Positions 35,294 to 43,584 of a stretch of 64,000 bases of DNA are shown here, piece by piece. The translations under genes were made by a program, and so were the position numbers. Position 1 is the first letter of the stretch; every line of letters begins with the position of its first letter. The DNA comes from Schwartzia succinivorans DSM 10502 (GTDB lineage Bacteria; Bacillota; Negativicutes; Selenomonadales; Selenomonadaceae), in contig NZ_FQUG01000009.1 of NCBI RefSeq assembly GCF_900129225.1, positions 24,228 to 88,227 of the forward strand, written 5' to 3'. The notes below the pieces were generated by a model. It saw only the letters and a list, made by a program, of their open reading frames with translations, did no database searches and was not told the DNA's origin.

Positions 35294-35399
35294 GACAGCC
35301 TTTGGCTGTAAGTCAACATGCCACCGGCATGTTGACACCCTCCCGAAAGGGGGAATAAGAGCCTCCCTCAGAGAGGGAGGTGGCACGCCGCAGGCGTGA
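35294..35399. repeat. Cluster of palindromic hairpins, REP-like
   Basis: Five hairpins sit in a row: ACAGCC/GGCTGT (35295-35309), GTCAACATGCC/GGCATGTTGAC (35312-35336), CCCTCCC/GGGGGA-type (35338-35353), CCTCCCTC/GAGGGAGG (35362-35380) and CACGCC/GGCGTG (35384-35398). The last two resemble an intergenic repeat common in gut Firmicutes. No open reading frame is present. The 35175-35515 gap contains only this, the terminator and an A/T-rich promoter zone. Confidence 0.8.
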
Positions 35400-35515
35400 C
35401 GGAGGGAGAATACAGTTCGCCGCAGTCTCTTTGTTTATTGTCATGCCATGCATATATTGATTTTTGTAAAAATATGATATAATTATTCTAAAATACATCG
35501 AGGGAGGCGTTATGC

Positions 35516-35890
35516 TTGGAGAAGAAATTGAAGATTCTTATCACGGATGATTCACAGCTTCTGCGAAAAAAGCTTCGTGCAGAGCTTGAAGGATTGGGCT
35601 GTGAGGTTATAGAGGCTGAAAATGGAAAAGAAGCTGTTATGAAGGACCTCCAGGAAAAGCCGGACGGTATTTTCCTGGATATTGTTATGCCTGAGGTCGG
35701 TGGAATCGAGGCCCTTCAGGTCATTCGGGAGGTGAACCCGGAAATACCGGTTATTATGCTTTCCTCTGCGGGAACCCCCCAGAAGCTTATGGAGACATTA
35801 AAGATGGGTGCGCTTGATTTTATCCAGAAGCCGTATACATCTGAACAGATAAAGAAGGCTCTTGCTGCAATCCGAAAGAAGGTTGAGTAA
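35516..35890 (+). CDS. CheY-like single-domain response regulator
   Basis: The 124-residue protein is a receiver domain with acidic DD at residues 11-12, the phospho-Asp in GIFLDIVMPEVGG, Ser in MLSSAG and Lys in FIQKPY. It has no output domain, so it signals by protein-protein contact, typically to the flagellar motor or chemotaxis proteins. The TTG start is preceded by GGGAGG; an ATG at 35512 is out of frame. The CheX-like gene follows two bases after its stop, so it is the probable dephosphorylation target. Confidence 0.9.
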   Translation: MEKKLKILITDDSQLLRKKLRAELEGLGCEVIEAENGKEAVMKDLQEKPDGIFLDIVMPEVGGIEALQVIREVNPEIPVIMLSSAGTPQKLMETLKMGALDFIQKPYTSEQIKKALAAIRKKVE

Positions 35891-35891
35891 G

Positions 35892-36752
35892 ATGAATAAC
35901 GGATATTTTGCACAGTATCTTCTCAATGAGGGGCAGATAGAGCAGGAGAATGTTCTTGGTTTATTGAAGAAGAGCGCGGAGTGCAAGGCGGATTTTCCCA
36001 TCGCGGCGCTTCGCAAGGGATTGCTTTCTGCTGAGCAGATTGCCTCTGTTTCAGAGAATCCCAGTGGAGAAGAGTTCCTGCGCAATGCAGGAAAGAACGG
36101 GCTTCTTAACGCGGTGCAGATGGACGAGCTTCGTTCGCTGGTACCTGATGAGGATTTGAATTTCGCTCAGGTGCTGTATGATGAAAAGGCCGTAACGCTG
36201 GAGAAGCTTGAGTCGCTTTTCAGCGCGTATGACAAGTATGGTGAGTCTCCTGTTCGTGAGATTGTGAGGAACCGTGCTGTTGCCGTGGGGCTTGATGCCG
36301 AGGCAGACAGATACAGCTCCTTCGCTGAGCTGTTTGTGCATTCCTTCAAGCGGTTTATGGATACTCCGGTTGTTGTTAATTCAAAGGAAGTGCTTGTGGA
36401 GGCCGCGTCGCTTTCACACATGGTATCCCAGAAGCTGATAGGCGGGGTAACGATGGTTACGGGCATACAGGCGGAGAACGGGGTATTCCTCGAGATGGCG
36501 CGCAGGTACAGCCATGAGGATATAAAAGAGGTTGACGCGCTGGCAGTTGACTGTCTGTGCGAGTTTTTGAACGTGGTCAACGGACTTTTTGCTGTTGATA
36601 TTTCCAGCGAGAACGTTGAGGTTGATTTGGATATGCCAAGGGTGCAGGAAAATTCTGTTCCGGAGGCAAATTTCCAGATTGTGCTTGCGATTGATACGAG
36701 CTTCGGTGAATTTTCTCTCGTTATGGCAGGAGACGAGTTCGTGCTGCGTTGA
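35892..36752 (+). CDS. CheX-like phosphatase domain protein with N-terminal helical extension
   Basis: The C-terminal half (about residues 140-286) matches the CheC/FliY/CheX family: the D-x3-E-x2-N motif is in DCLCEFLNVVNG and a Pro lies 21 residues after Asn, close to the known spacing. It should dephosphorylate CheY-P. The N-terminal ~130 residues hold two similar helical units (FAQYLLNEGQIEQENVLGLL and FAQVLYDEKAVTLEKLESLF) not seen in canonical CheX; they resemble MshEN-type repeats. It lies just after the single-domain regulator and is in the same transcript. Confidence 0.78.
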   Translation: MNNGYFAQYLLNEGQIEQENVLGLLKKSAECKADFPIAALRKGLLSAEQIASVSENPSGEEFLRNAGKNGLLNAVQMDELRSLVPDEDLNFAQVLYDEKAVTLEKLESLFSAYDKYGESPVREIVRNRAVAVGLDAEADRYSSFAELFVHSFKRFMDTPVVVNSKEVLVEAASLSHMVSQKLIGGVTMVTGIQAENGVFLEMARRYSHEDIKEVDALAVDCLCEFLNVVNGLFAVDISSENVEVDLDMPRVQENSVPEANFQIVLAIDTSFGEFSLVMAGDEFVLR

Positions 36753-36768
36753 GAATACGATATGAATT

Positions 36769-36798
36769 TACGGCAGGCGTAATGCCTGCCGTTTTTCG
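36769..36798 (+). terminator. Terminator after the CheX-like gene
   Basis: CGGCAGGC and GCCTGCCG pair around a four-base loop and are followed by TTTTT. Confidence 0.88.
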
Positions 36799-36822
36799 TA
36801 CAGCCAATTAAAAATAAATTCG

Positions 36823-36851
36823 TTGACAAGCATAATGGAGTATGATACTAT
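36823..36851 (+). promoter_or_regulatory. Promoter of rplU operon
   Basis: TTGACA and TACTAT are separated by 17 bases, giving a start near 36858 and a leader of about 130 bases. Confidence 0.8.
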
Positions 36852-36857
36852 ACGTTG

Positions 36858-36985
36858 GGTTAGGTGTGGAATGCGCTTAACTGTGTTTAAGCGGTCTTTG
36901 GCCGCTTAGCCCCAACCGCACAGCGAGGTTCCCAAAACGGTTAGTACGTACCGAAGTTGGCGAGTAAACAAACGGGAGGTGTAAG
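36858..36985 (+). ncRNA. Ribosomal protein L21 leader (probable)
   Basis: The leader folds into TAAGCGG/CCGCTTA (36888-36908) and CCAAC/GTTGG (36912-36960) enclosing an inner AACCG/CGGTT stem, just upstream of rplU. L21 leaders in Firmicutes are autoregulatory and have this position and size. I assign it from context and structure; a covariance-model search would be needed to be sure. Confidence 0.55.
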
Positions 36986-36988
36986 AAA

Positions 36989-37300
36989 ATGTACGCTATC
37001 ATCAAGACAGGCGGAAAACAGTACAAGGTTGCTGAAGGCGAAGTTATCTACGTTGAGAAGCTGGATGCTGAAGCAGGCGATGCTGTTACGTTCGACGAGG
37101 TTCTCGCAGTCGTTGCAGACGGAGATGTCAAGGTCGGCAAACCGGTTGTTGCAGGTGCCAAGGTTACAGGCAAGGTAGAGGCTCAGGGCAAGGAAAAGAA
37201 GATTCTCGTCTTCAAGTACAAGGCTAAGAGCAATTACCGCCGCCGTCAGGGTCACCGTCAGCCATACACGAAAGTCGTTATTGAGAAGATCGAGGCATAA
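36989..37300 (+). CDS. rplU: 50S ribosomal protein L21
   Basis: The 103-residue protein has the L21 start [33 protein letters not shown] and the C-terminal [10 protein letters not shown]. It is followed by prp and rpmA, the canonical Firmicute order. AGGAGGTG precedes the ATG. Confidence 0.98.
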   Translation: MYAIIKTGGKQYKVAEGEVIYVEKLDAEAGDAVTFDEVLAVVADGDVKVGKPVVAGAKVTGKVEAQGKEKKILVFKYKAKSNYRRRQGHRQPYTKVVIEKIEA

Positions 37301-37306
37301 AAGCCT

Positions 37307-37630
37307 ATGATCCGTATAGACGTTTTTCGAAATAAGGACGGGAAGATATCCGAGTACCGTGTCTGCGGCCACAGCGGCACAGCAGAACGGGGCAGGGATA
37401 TTGTCTGCGCAGGGATTTCGAGTCTTGCACAGACCGCTCTTCTGGGATTAGGCGAGCATTTGCATCGGGATATGGACTATTCGGTCGATCCGAGCGGTGA
37501 CTTGCATATGAAGCTCAGAGGCGAGCCCGATGATCTCACACAGGCAGTACTTGAGACGATGCATTTAGGATTCGCGGAGATTTCTGAGGCGAATCCGGAT
37601 GCCGTCCGAATCATGGTTCACAGGAGGTGA
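37307..37630 (+). CDS. prp: Ribosomal-processing cysteine protease Prp
   Basis: Prp removes the N-terminal extension of ribosomal protein L27. The 107-residue protein has the catalytic His in CGHSG and Cys in DIVCAGIS and lies between rplU and rpmA, its conserved place. It begins six bases after rplU. The L27 downstream has the matching cleavage site. Confidence 0.95.
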   Translation: MIRIDVFRNKDGKISEYRVCGHSGTAERGRDIVCAGISSLAQTALLGLGEHLHRDMDYSVDPSGDLHMKLRGEPDDLTQAVLETMHLGFAEISEANPDAVRIMVHRR

Positions 37631-37636
37631 AACAGC

Positions 37637-37927
37637 ATGATGTTCAAATTTGATTTACAGTTATTTGCACATAAAAAAGGTGTCAGCAGCACGCGTAACG
37701 GCCGTGACAGTGAGGCAAAGCGCCTTGGCGTCAAGGAGCAGGCCGGTACTATGGTAACGGCAGGCAGCATTCTTGTTCGTCAGAGAGGCACGCATTTCCA
37801 CCCGGGTCACAATGTTGGCATCGGCGGTGACGACACGCTGTTCGCAAAGGTGGCAGGCAAGGTCGCTTTCGAGCGTAAGGGCCGCTACAACCGTCAGGTC
37901 AGTGTTTACACGGCAGACGAAGCTTAA
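37637..37927 (+). CDS. rpmA: 50S ribosomal protein L27 with cleavable N-terminal extension
   Basis: The 96-residue protein begins [15 protein letters not shown]. The extension before AHKKG ends in the LQLF motif recognised by Prp, so cleavage after Phe10 leaves Ala as the mature start. The rest has the usual [20 protein letters not shown] and [10 protein letters not shown] motifs. It begins six bases after the prp stop. Confidence 0.98.
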   Translation: MMFKFDLQLFAHKKGVSSTRNGRDSEAKRLGVKEQAGTMVTAGSILVRQRGTHFHPGHNVGIGGDDTLFAKVAGKVAFERKGRYNRQVSVYTADEA

Positions 37928-37934
37928 TCGAATG

Positions 37935-37977
37935 ATACAGGTACCTGCGTCCTCGGGCGCAGGTATTCTTTTTATTA
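37935..37977 (+). terminator. Terminator after rpmA
   Basis: TACCTGCG and CGCAGGTA pair around TCCTCGGG and are followed by TTCTTTTTATT. Confidence 0.8.
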
Positions 37978-38026
37978 TTTAGGTTTGGAAGGGAATTGGT
38001 GCGGGTGAGCCCGCCCGGAGGATTTT

Positions 38027-39310
38027 ATGCAATTTATAGATCGTACAACAATTATGGTAAAGGCGGGCGACGGCGGTCACGGCAAATCTGCTTTCCGTCG
38101 TGAAAAATTCGTACCGAAGGGAGGCCCTTCGGGAGGAGACGGAGGCCGCGGTGCCGACGTTATTTTTGTGGTTGATCCCAATCTCAATACTTTGCTCGAT
38201 TTCCGTTATCACCGCAAGTTCAAGGGGGAGAACGGTGAGAACGGAGATATAAAGAACCAGTACGGAGCAAACGCGCCGCACTGCATCGTGAAGGTGCCGC
38301 CCGGAACAATCGTAAAGGACGCGGATACTGGAGAGGTTATCGCTGACCTTACGGAGATAGGGCAGCAGGCTGTGGTTGCCAAGGGCGGACGCGGTGGACG
38401 CGGAAACGCGAAGTTCGCGTCAAGCAGAAACCGTACTCCGTCCTTTGCGGAGCTTGGCGAGCCGGGAGAGAGCAAGACGCTTCTTCTCGAGCTGAAGCTT
38501 TTGGCTGATGTGGGGCTTGTGGGATATCCAAGCGTCGGCAAATCCAGCCTTATAACATGCGTATCCGCGGCCCGTCCTGAGATTGCGGAGTATCATTTCA
38601 CGACAATCACGCCTGTACTTGGGGTAGTACGGGTGGATGATGAGAAGAGCTTCGTCATGGCGGATATTCCGGGACTCATCGAGGGGGCTGCCGACGGAGC
38701 AGGCCTTGGACATGATTTCCTGCGCCATGTTGAGCGTACAAAGGTTATCCTGCACATTGTGGATGCGTCCGGCATCGAGGGACGTGATCCTGTGGAGGAT
38801 TATCACAGGATAAATCAGGAGCTGAAGAAATACAGCGAGAGGATTGCACGCCGTCCGCAGATTCTGGTGGCCAACAAGATGGACCTTCCGGGTGCGGAGG
38901 AGAATCTTGAGCGGCTCAAGAAGCTGGCCGAGGAGGAGCATATTCCTATTTTCGCGGTTTCTGCCGCTGCTCATACGGGACTCAAGGAGCTTCTTCAGAA
39001 GACTGTTGAGCTTCTGGACAATTATGTTGAGGAGCCTGAGCAGACGGAAGAGGAAAAGGTCTATGATGCCGATAAGATGGAGGACCCGGATAAGATTACT
39101 ATTACGCGTAATGACCGTGGAGATTTCATCGTACACGGAAAGGCCCTCGAGAAGCTCGTTGCCATGACGAACTTCGGCAATGACGAGGCTCTGCGCCGTT
39201 TCCAGTATATCTGGAGAATGAAGGGGCTGGATGCGCGGCTGAAAAAGCGTGGAATTCAGGAGGGCAATACTGTCCGCATCGGTGAAATGGAGTTTGAGTT
39301 CAGGGAATGA
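38027..39310 (+). CDS. obgE: GTPase ObgE/CgtA
   Basis: ObgE is a ribosome-assembly GTPase that also senses ppGpp. The 427-residue protein has the glycine-rich Obg fold (GGDGGRGADVIF), G1 GYPSVGKSS, G3 DIPGL, G4 NKMD and a C-terminal OCT domain (GDFIVHGKALEKLV), as in the longer Firmicute forms. GGAGG precedes the ATG. It starts the segment obgE-yhbY-proB. Confidence 0.97.
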   Translation: MQFIDRTTIMVKAGDGGHGKSAFRREKFVPKGGPSGGDGGRGADVIFVVDPNLNTLLDFRYHRKFKGENGENGDIKNQYGANAPHCIVKVPPGTIVKDADTGEVIADLTEIGQQAVVAKGGRGGRGNAKFASSRNRTPSFAELGEPGESKTLLLELKLLADVGLVGYPSVGKSSLITCVSAARPEIAEYHFTTITPVLGVVRVDDEKSFVMADIPGLIEGAADGAGLGHDFLRHVERTKVILHIVDASGIEGRDPVEDYHRINQELKKYSERIARRPQILVANKMDLPGAEENLERLKKLAEEEHIPIFAVSAAAHTGLKELLQKTVELLDNYVEEPEQTEEEKVYDADKMEDPDKITITRNDRGDFIVHGKALEKLVAMTNFGNDEALRRFQYIWRMKGLDARLKKRGIQEGNTVRIGEMEFEFRE

Positions 39311-39333
39311 TGCCCTGATGAAGGAGAATAGAT

Positions 39334-39636
39334 TTGATTCGCAATACATTAAACAGCAAACAGAAAAGCTTCCTGCGGTCCATGGGGGTTGCTCTTGAGC
39401 CGGTGGTTAATATCGGACAGGAGGGTGTAACTCCGACCGTGGTTGAGTCGGCAAAGGAAGTTATAAAGAAAAGAGAGCTCATCAAGGTACGGGTGCAGAA
39501 AAATGCTCCGGGAGAGCCGAAGGATGTTCTTAATATGCTGACAGAGCGTGTTGATGCCGACCTTGTGCAGGTTATCGGACGCAATGGTCTTCTTTTTAAG
39601 CGTAATTTTGACAAGCCGAGGGTTGAGCTGCCGTAA
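39334..39636 (+). CDS. yhbY: YhbY-type CRM-domain RNA-binding protein
   Basis: The 100-residue protein is a single CRM domain with LRSMGVALEPVVNIGQEGVT and a C-terminal GRNGLLFKR motif (the GxxG-like RNA-binding loop). Family members associate with pre-50S particles. The TTG start follows AAGGAG; it is 23 bases after obgE. Confidence 0.93.
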   Translation: MIRNTLNSKQKSFLRSMGVALEPVVNIGQEGVTPTVVESAKEVIKKRELIKVRVQKNAPGEPKDVLNMLTERVDADLVQVIGRNGLLFKRNFDKPRVELP

Positions 39637-39680
39637 TACGGCAAAATCTGATTCAAGGCATTATTACCGGGGGGTCTCGA

Positions 39681-40805
39681 ATGGATGCAAGGGCAAAACT
39701 CAGAGATGCAAAGCGTATTGTCGTAAAGGTCGGTACAAGCACGATTACGTATCCGACGGGGAAGATGAATTTAAGCCGTCTGGAGTCGCTGGTGCGTGAG
39801 CTGGCGGATCTCGCGAATCAGGGGCGCGAGATTGTGCTTGTTTCGTCCGGAGCTATCGCGGTTGGGCGTGATCGGATGAACCGTAAAAAATCCGCTTCTA
39901 TCCCGGAGCGTCAGGCAATGGCCGCTGTGGGGCAGGGGATTTTGATGCATGTATATGAGACACTCTTTGCATCATACGGCCAGGTGGCAGGGCAGGTTCT
40001 TTTGACAAAGGAAAATTCCGCGCGCCATAATCAGTATGCAAATTCAAGGAATGCGCTCATTGAGATGCTGGCTCTTAATATTGTTCCTGTTATAAATGAG
40101 AATGATGCGGTATCTGTAGATGAGCTTAAAATCGGAGACAATGACAATCTTTCCGCGACGGTTGCATCACTCATTGATGCGGATCTTTTGATTCTGCTGT
40201 CGGATGTTGACGGTGTTTATACGGCTAATCCGCAGACGCATCCTGAGGCAGAGCTTCTTTCGGAGATAGATGAGATAACGCCTGAGGTCGAGCAGATGGC
40301 AGGAGGAGTTCTTTCTGATGTCGGTACGGGCGGTATGCATACCAAAATCGAAGCGGCAAAGATTGCCCGCAGCGCAGGTGTGCACATGGTAATAGCTTCG
40401 GGAGATGCGCCGGGTACAATCCGCTCCATATTGGAGGGGAAGGAGACAGGAACATTTTTCCCTGCCAAGGAAGCACATCTCCGTGTAAGAAAGAGCTGGC
40501 TTGCTTTCGGACGTCATATCGACGGAGATCTTATGGTTGATGACGGCTGCGCAAAGGCTATGCAGGAAAAAGGTTCAAGTCTTCTGCCTGCAGGGCTTTT
40601 GAGTGTTGAGGGTGAGTTTAAGGAGAAAAGCACGGTGCGTGTGCTGGATTCTTCGGGGCGTGAAATCGCAAGGGGAATTACGAATTACGATTCCGAAACC
40701 TTAAGACGCATTGCGGGACATCGTTCCGATGAAATAAGTATGCTGCTGCCTGCGGCGCAGAAAAAGGAAGTCATACACCGCGACAATATGGTTCTCATGG
40801 CATGA
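39681..40805 (+). CDS. proB: Glutamate 5-kinase
   Basis: ProB phosphorylates glutamate in the first step of proline synthesis. The 374-residue protein has an amino-acid kinase domain (VVKVGTSTITYPTGKMN, VSSGAIAVG, NENDAVSVDE) and a C-terminal PUA domain of about 95 residues that binds proline for feedback. It lies 44 bases after yhbY. proA follows after a terminator and a new promoter. Confidence 0.96.
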   Translation: MDARAKLRDAKRIVVKVGTSTITYPTGKMNLSRLESLVRELADLANQGREIVLVSSGAIAVGRDRMNRKKSASIPERQAMAAVGQGILMHVYETLFASYGQVAGQVLLTKENSARHNQYANSRNALIEMLALNIVPVINENDAVSVDELKIGDNDNLSATVASLIDADLLILLSDVDGVYTANPQTHPEAELLSEIDEITPEVEQMAGGVLSDVGTGGMHTKIEAAKIARSAGVHMVIASGDAPGTIRSILEGKETGTFFPAKEAHLRVRKSWLAFGRHIDGDLMVDDGCAKAMQEKGSSLLPAGLLSVEGEFKEKSTVRVLDSSGREIARGITNYDSETLRRIAGHRSDEISMLLPAAQKKEVIHRDNMVLMA

Positions 40806-40825
40806 GGGCGGCAGTTCGTTAAAAA

Positions 40826-40854
40826 TTGACGTAGCAAGGGCTATGTGCGATAAT
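40826..40854 (+). promoter_or_regulatory. Promoter of proA operon
   Basis: TTGACG and GATAAT are separated by 17 bases. The element overlaps the region of the terminator. Confidence 0.7.
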
Positions 40855-40859
40855 TAAGG

Positions 40860-40888
40860 AAAACGGCCGCGGGCCGTTTTCCTTTTCT
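40860..40888 (+). terminator. Terminator-like hairpin in the proB-proA interval
   Basis: AAACGGCC and GGCCGTTT pair around a GCG loop and are followed by TCCTTTTCTTTT. It lies just downstream of the proA promoter, so it could attenuate it as well as end proB. Confidence 0.75.
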
Positions 40889-40924
40889 TTTTTGGGGAAT
40901 GGATACAGGCAGGAGGAAACGCCG

Positions 40925-42178
40925 ATGGACTTACACGATACGATTGTTAAACAGGCAGAGACCGCCAAGTCAGCATCACGGAGACTTGCAGTTTTACCTT
41001 CACCGATAAAAAACAAGGCGTTGGAGGCAATGGCGTGTGCGCTTGAGGACGGGGCAGCGCTCATACTCGAGGCGAATGCGGCGGATTTGGAGGCTGCACG
41101 GGCAAAGAAAATAAAAAAGTCATTTCTTGACCGTCTTATGCTTGATGAGGGACGTATTCATTCCATGGCAGAAGGGCTTCGTCAGACGGCGGCTCTGCCT
41201 GACCCTGTAGGGGAAGGAGAATGGGAGACTGTACGCCCGAACGGGATTGAGATACGGCGTGTGAAGGTTCCTATCGGCGTAATCGGAATAGTGTACGAGG
41301 CGCGTCCGAATGTTACTGCCGACGCAGCGGCTTTGTGCATGAAATCAGGCAATGCTGTATTGCTCCGTGGAGGCTCTGAGGCGCTCAGGTCAAACCGTGT
41401 AATCAGTTCTCTTTTGGCTAAGGCAGCGTACGATGCCGGTATACCTGAGGGGGCTCTGCAGTTCATTGACAGTGACGACAGGGAAGCCGTAGGGGAAATG
41501 ATGAAGCTGAAGGGGCTTCTTGATGTTATCATACCCCGCGGCGGCGCAGGACTTATACAGCGTATTGTAAGAGAAAGCCAGGTTCCTGTAATAGAAACGG
41601 GAGCAGGTATATGTCATACGTATGTGGATGAAGGCGCAGACCTTGATATGGCTGTGAGGATTGCTGTAAATGCCAAGACGTCCCGCCCGTCAGTATGCAA
41701 CGCAATGGAGACGCTTCTTGTTCATGAGAAGGAAGCAAAGGAGTTTCTTCCGAAGGTGGCGGCTGAGCTGCGTGAAAGGAAGGTTGAGCTTCGGGGCTGC
41801 GAAAGAACACGAGGGGTTCTTTCGGATATTGAGGCGGCAACGGAGGATGACTGGTCCACGGAATATGATGACCTCATTCTCTCGATTCGTGTCGTCCGTG
41901 ATATGGATGAGGCAATAGAGCATATAAACAGATACAATACAGGTCATTCGGAGACGATTGTTACGAGGGATATTCAAAGGGCGCACCGGTTCCAGAGAGA
42001 GGTCGATGCGGCAGCTGTTTATGTTAACGCGTCAACTCGTTTCACGGACGGATTTGAGTTCGGTTTCGGAGCGGAAATCGGTATCAGCACACAGAAGCTT
42101 CATGCACGCGGGCCTATGGGGCTGAATGAGCTTACCAGCACCAAGTATCTTATTTACGGCGAAGGACAGGTCAGATGA
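40925..42178 (+). CDS. proA: Glutamate-5-semialdehyde dehydrogenase
   Basis: ProA reduces gamma-glutamyl phosphate with NADPH in proline synthesis. The 417-residue protein has the aldehyde-dehydrogenase-like Cys in SRPSVCNAMETLLV and the ProA features IYEARPNVT and GLNELTSTKY. The ATG at 40925 follows AGGAGG. Its last bases overlap the next small gene (ATGA). Confidence 0.97.
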   Translation: MDLHDTIVKQAETAKSASRRLAVLPSPIKNKALEAMACALEDGAALILEANAADLEAARAKKIKKSFLDRLMLDEGRIHSMAEGLRQTAALPDPVGEGEWETVRPNGIEIRRVKVPIGVIGIVYEARPNVTADAAALCMKSGNAVLLRGGSEALRSNRVISSLLAKAAYDAGIPEGALQFIDSDDREAVGEMMKLKGLLDVIIPRGGAGLIQRIVRESQVPVIETGAGICHTYVDEGADLDMAVRIAVNAKTSRPSVCNAMETLLVHEKEAKEFLPKVAAELRERKVELRGCERTRGVLSDIEAATEDDWSTEYDDLILSIRVVRDMDEAIEHINRYNTGHSETIVTRDIQRAHRFQREVDAAAVYVNASTRFTDGFEFGFGAEIGISTQKLHARGPMGLNELTSTKYLIYGEGQVR

Positions 42179-42321
42179 TTGGTTTCCTCCGCACACTCAG
42201 ACAGTACTGGGAGAATCCGAAGGGGCGTCATGATATCAAGGATTACGGAAAGGCACTTTTTATCATAATGCTGACTGCGGTTTTTGCGGTATTGCTTCTC
42301 AGGATGTTTTTTCATGAATAG
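42175..42321 (+). CDS. Hypothetical 48-residue single-pass membrane protein
   Basis: A short frame of 48 codons plus stop starts at the ATG overlapping the proA stop by four bases and ends three bases before nadD. The first ~25 residues are polar and basic (WENPKGRHDIKDYGK), followed by a hydrophobic stretch (ALFIIMLTAVFAVLLLRMFF). It is a plausible real small membrane protein because of coupling on both sides. I do not recognise it. Confidence 0.65.
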   Translation: MIGFLRTLRQYWENPKGRHDIKDYGKALFIIMLTAVFAVLLLRMFFHE

Positions 42322-42323
42322 GG

Positions 42324-42980
42324 ATGACGTATATGAGCGCGGAGACGAAAGAGGGAAAAATACAAAAGCGGCATCGTGTCGGACTTTTGGGCGGAACCTT
42401 TGACCCTATACATGTCGGACATCTTATGATGGCGGAGGCGGTGCGGTCGGAATACGGGCTTGAGAAGGTTATTTTTATTCCGGCGGCTGTTCCTCCGCAT
42501 AAGCTGAACCGCCATATTGCGCCCGCAGAGGATCGGTACCGGATGGTGCTTCTGGCGACGCAATCCAATCCTTATTTTGAGGTTTCAGATATTGAGCTGA
42601 AGCGTCCGGGGCCGTCCTATTCTATTGATACGGTACATGCTTTTCTTGAGGAATATGGCGAGGATACGGATTTTTTCTTTATTATCGGAGCTGATGTCAT
42701 TCCTGATATGGGGACATGGAACCGTATAGAAAAGCTGCTGGAGATTTGTGAGTTTGTGGCGGCACAGCGTCCCGGCTGCAAACCTGATTCCGAAGAGCTC
42801 AGGGCACGGTTCGGTGAGCTGGTAGCAAAGCATATCCACACGCTGGAAACGCCGGAGTTTGAAGTTTCATCTACGGATATTCGGGAACGGCTGCGAAAGG
42901 GTCATTCGATACGGTACATTGTACCGCCTGAAGTTGAAGAATATATTTACCAAAAGGGTTTGTACAGAGATGAATTATGA
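42324..42980 (+). CDS. nadD: Nicotinate-nucleotide adenylyltransferase
   Basis: NadD makes deamido-NAD from nicotinate mononucleotide and ATP. The 218-residue protein has the nucleotidyltransferase signature GGTFDPIHVGHL and the ISSTDIRERL-like motif near the C-terminus (SSTDIRERLRKG). The start is ATG 42324 or ATG 42333 behind AGGGATG; only a few residues differ. yqeK overlaps its 3' end by 11 bases, the common Firmicute arrangement. Confidence 0.95.
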   Translation: MTYMSAETKEGKIQKRHRVGLLGGTFDPIHVGHLMMAEAVRSEYGLEKVIFIPAAVPPHKLNRHIAPAEDRYRMVLLATQSNPYFEVSDIELKRPGPSYSIDTVHAFLEEYGEDTDFFFIIGADVIPDMGTWNRIEKLLEICEFVAAQRPGCKPDSEELRARFGELVAKHIHTLETPEFEVSSTDIRERLRKGHSIRYIVPPEVEEYIYQKGLYRDEL

Positions 42981-43551
42981 AGAATGCAAGGCAGAGCTTG
43001 AAAAAAGACTTAAGCACAGCCGTTTTGTTCACTCCGTAGGGGTTGCGGATACGGCGGTTTTTCTGGCAGGACGGTTTGGCGTTGATAAGGAGAAGGCCCG
43101 TATTGCCGGATTGCTGCATGATTGTGCGAGAGAGTTCTCCAATGATACAATGATAGAGGAAGCCGAAAAAAGAGGAATTTCCTTCGGCCCTGTCGAGCGG
43201 TCAATGCCGCTTCTGCTGCATGCGCCCCTGGGTGCCGGGAGAGCTGAGGAGATATACGGCGTCAGGGACAGGGATGTTCTGCAGGCGATTGCGCGTCATA
43301 CCGTTGGCGGAGAAAATATGACGCTTCTTGACAAGATTATTTATTTTGCGGATATGATTGAACCATCCAGGGATTATCCGGGGGTAGAGGAGCTTCGGAG
43401 GGCTTCACGGGAGGACGGTATTGATGATATGCTTCTTGAGGGACTGAGCCGGTCTATCAGCTTTGTTGTGGAGAAGGGACATCTTATTCATCCGGATACT
43501 GTTACAGCAAGAAATGAAATCCTGCTGGGGAGAGCAGGGATGGGAAAATGA
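42970..43551 (+). CDS. yqeK: HD-domain Ap4A hydrolase, YqeK family
   Basis: YqeK enzymes hydrolyse diadenosine tetraphosphate symmetrically to ADP. The 193-residue protein has the HD metal site HSVGVADTA and GLLHDCARE, and the His in HAPLGA. ATG at 42970 lies inside the nadD end; the earlier frame is non-coding in context. It is followed by the LCP gene. Confidence 0.92.
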   Translation: MNYEECKAELEKRLKHSRFVHSVGVADTAVFLAGRFGVDKEKARIAGLLHDCAREFSNDTMIEEAEKRGISFGPVERSMPLLLHAPLGAGRAEEIYGVRDRDVLQAIARHTVGGENMTLLDKIIYFADMIEPSRDYPGVEELRRASREDGIDDMLLEGLSRSISFVVEKGHLIHPDTVTARNEILLGRAGMGK

Positions 43552-43584
43552 TTTGAACAGAGAGACCAGGGAAAGGAAAGTCGC

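Noticed and set aside
35294..35399. Hairpin cluster as a CRISPR array
   Set aside because: The units are palindromes of different sequence and there are no equal repeats separated by spacers.
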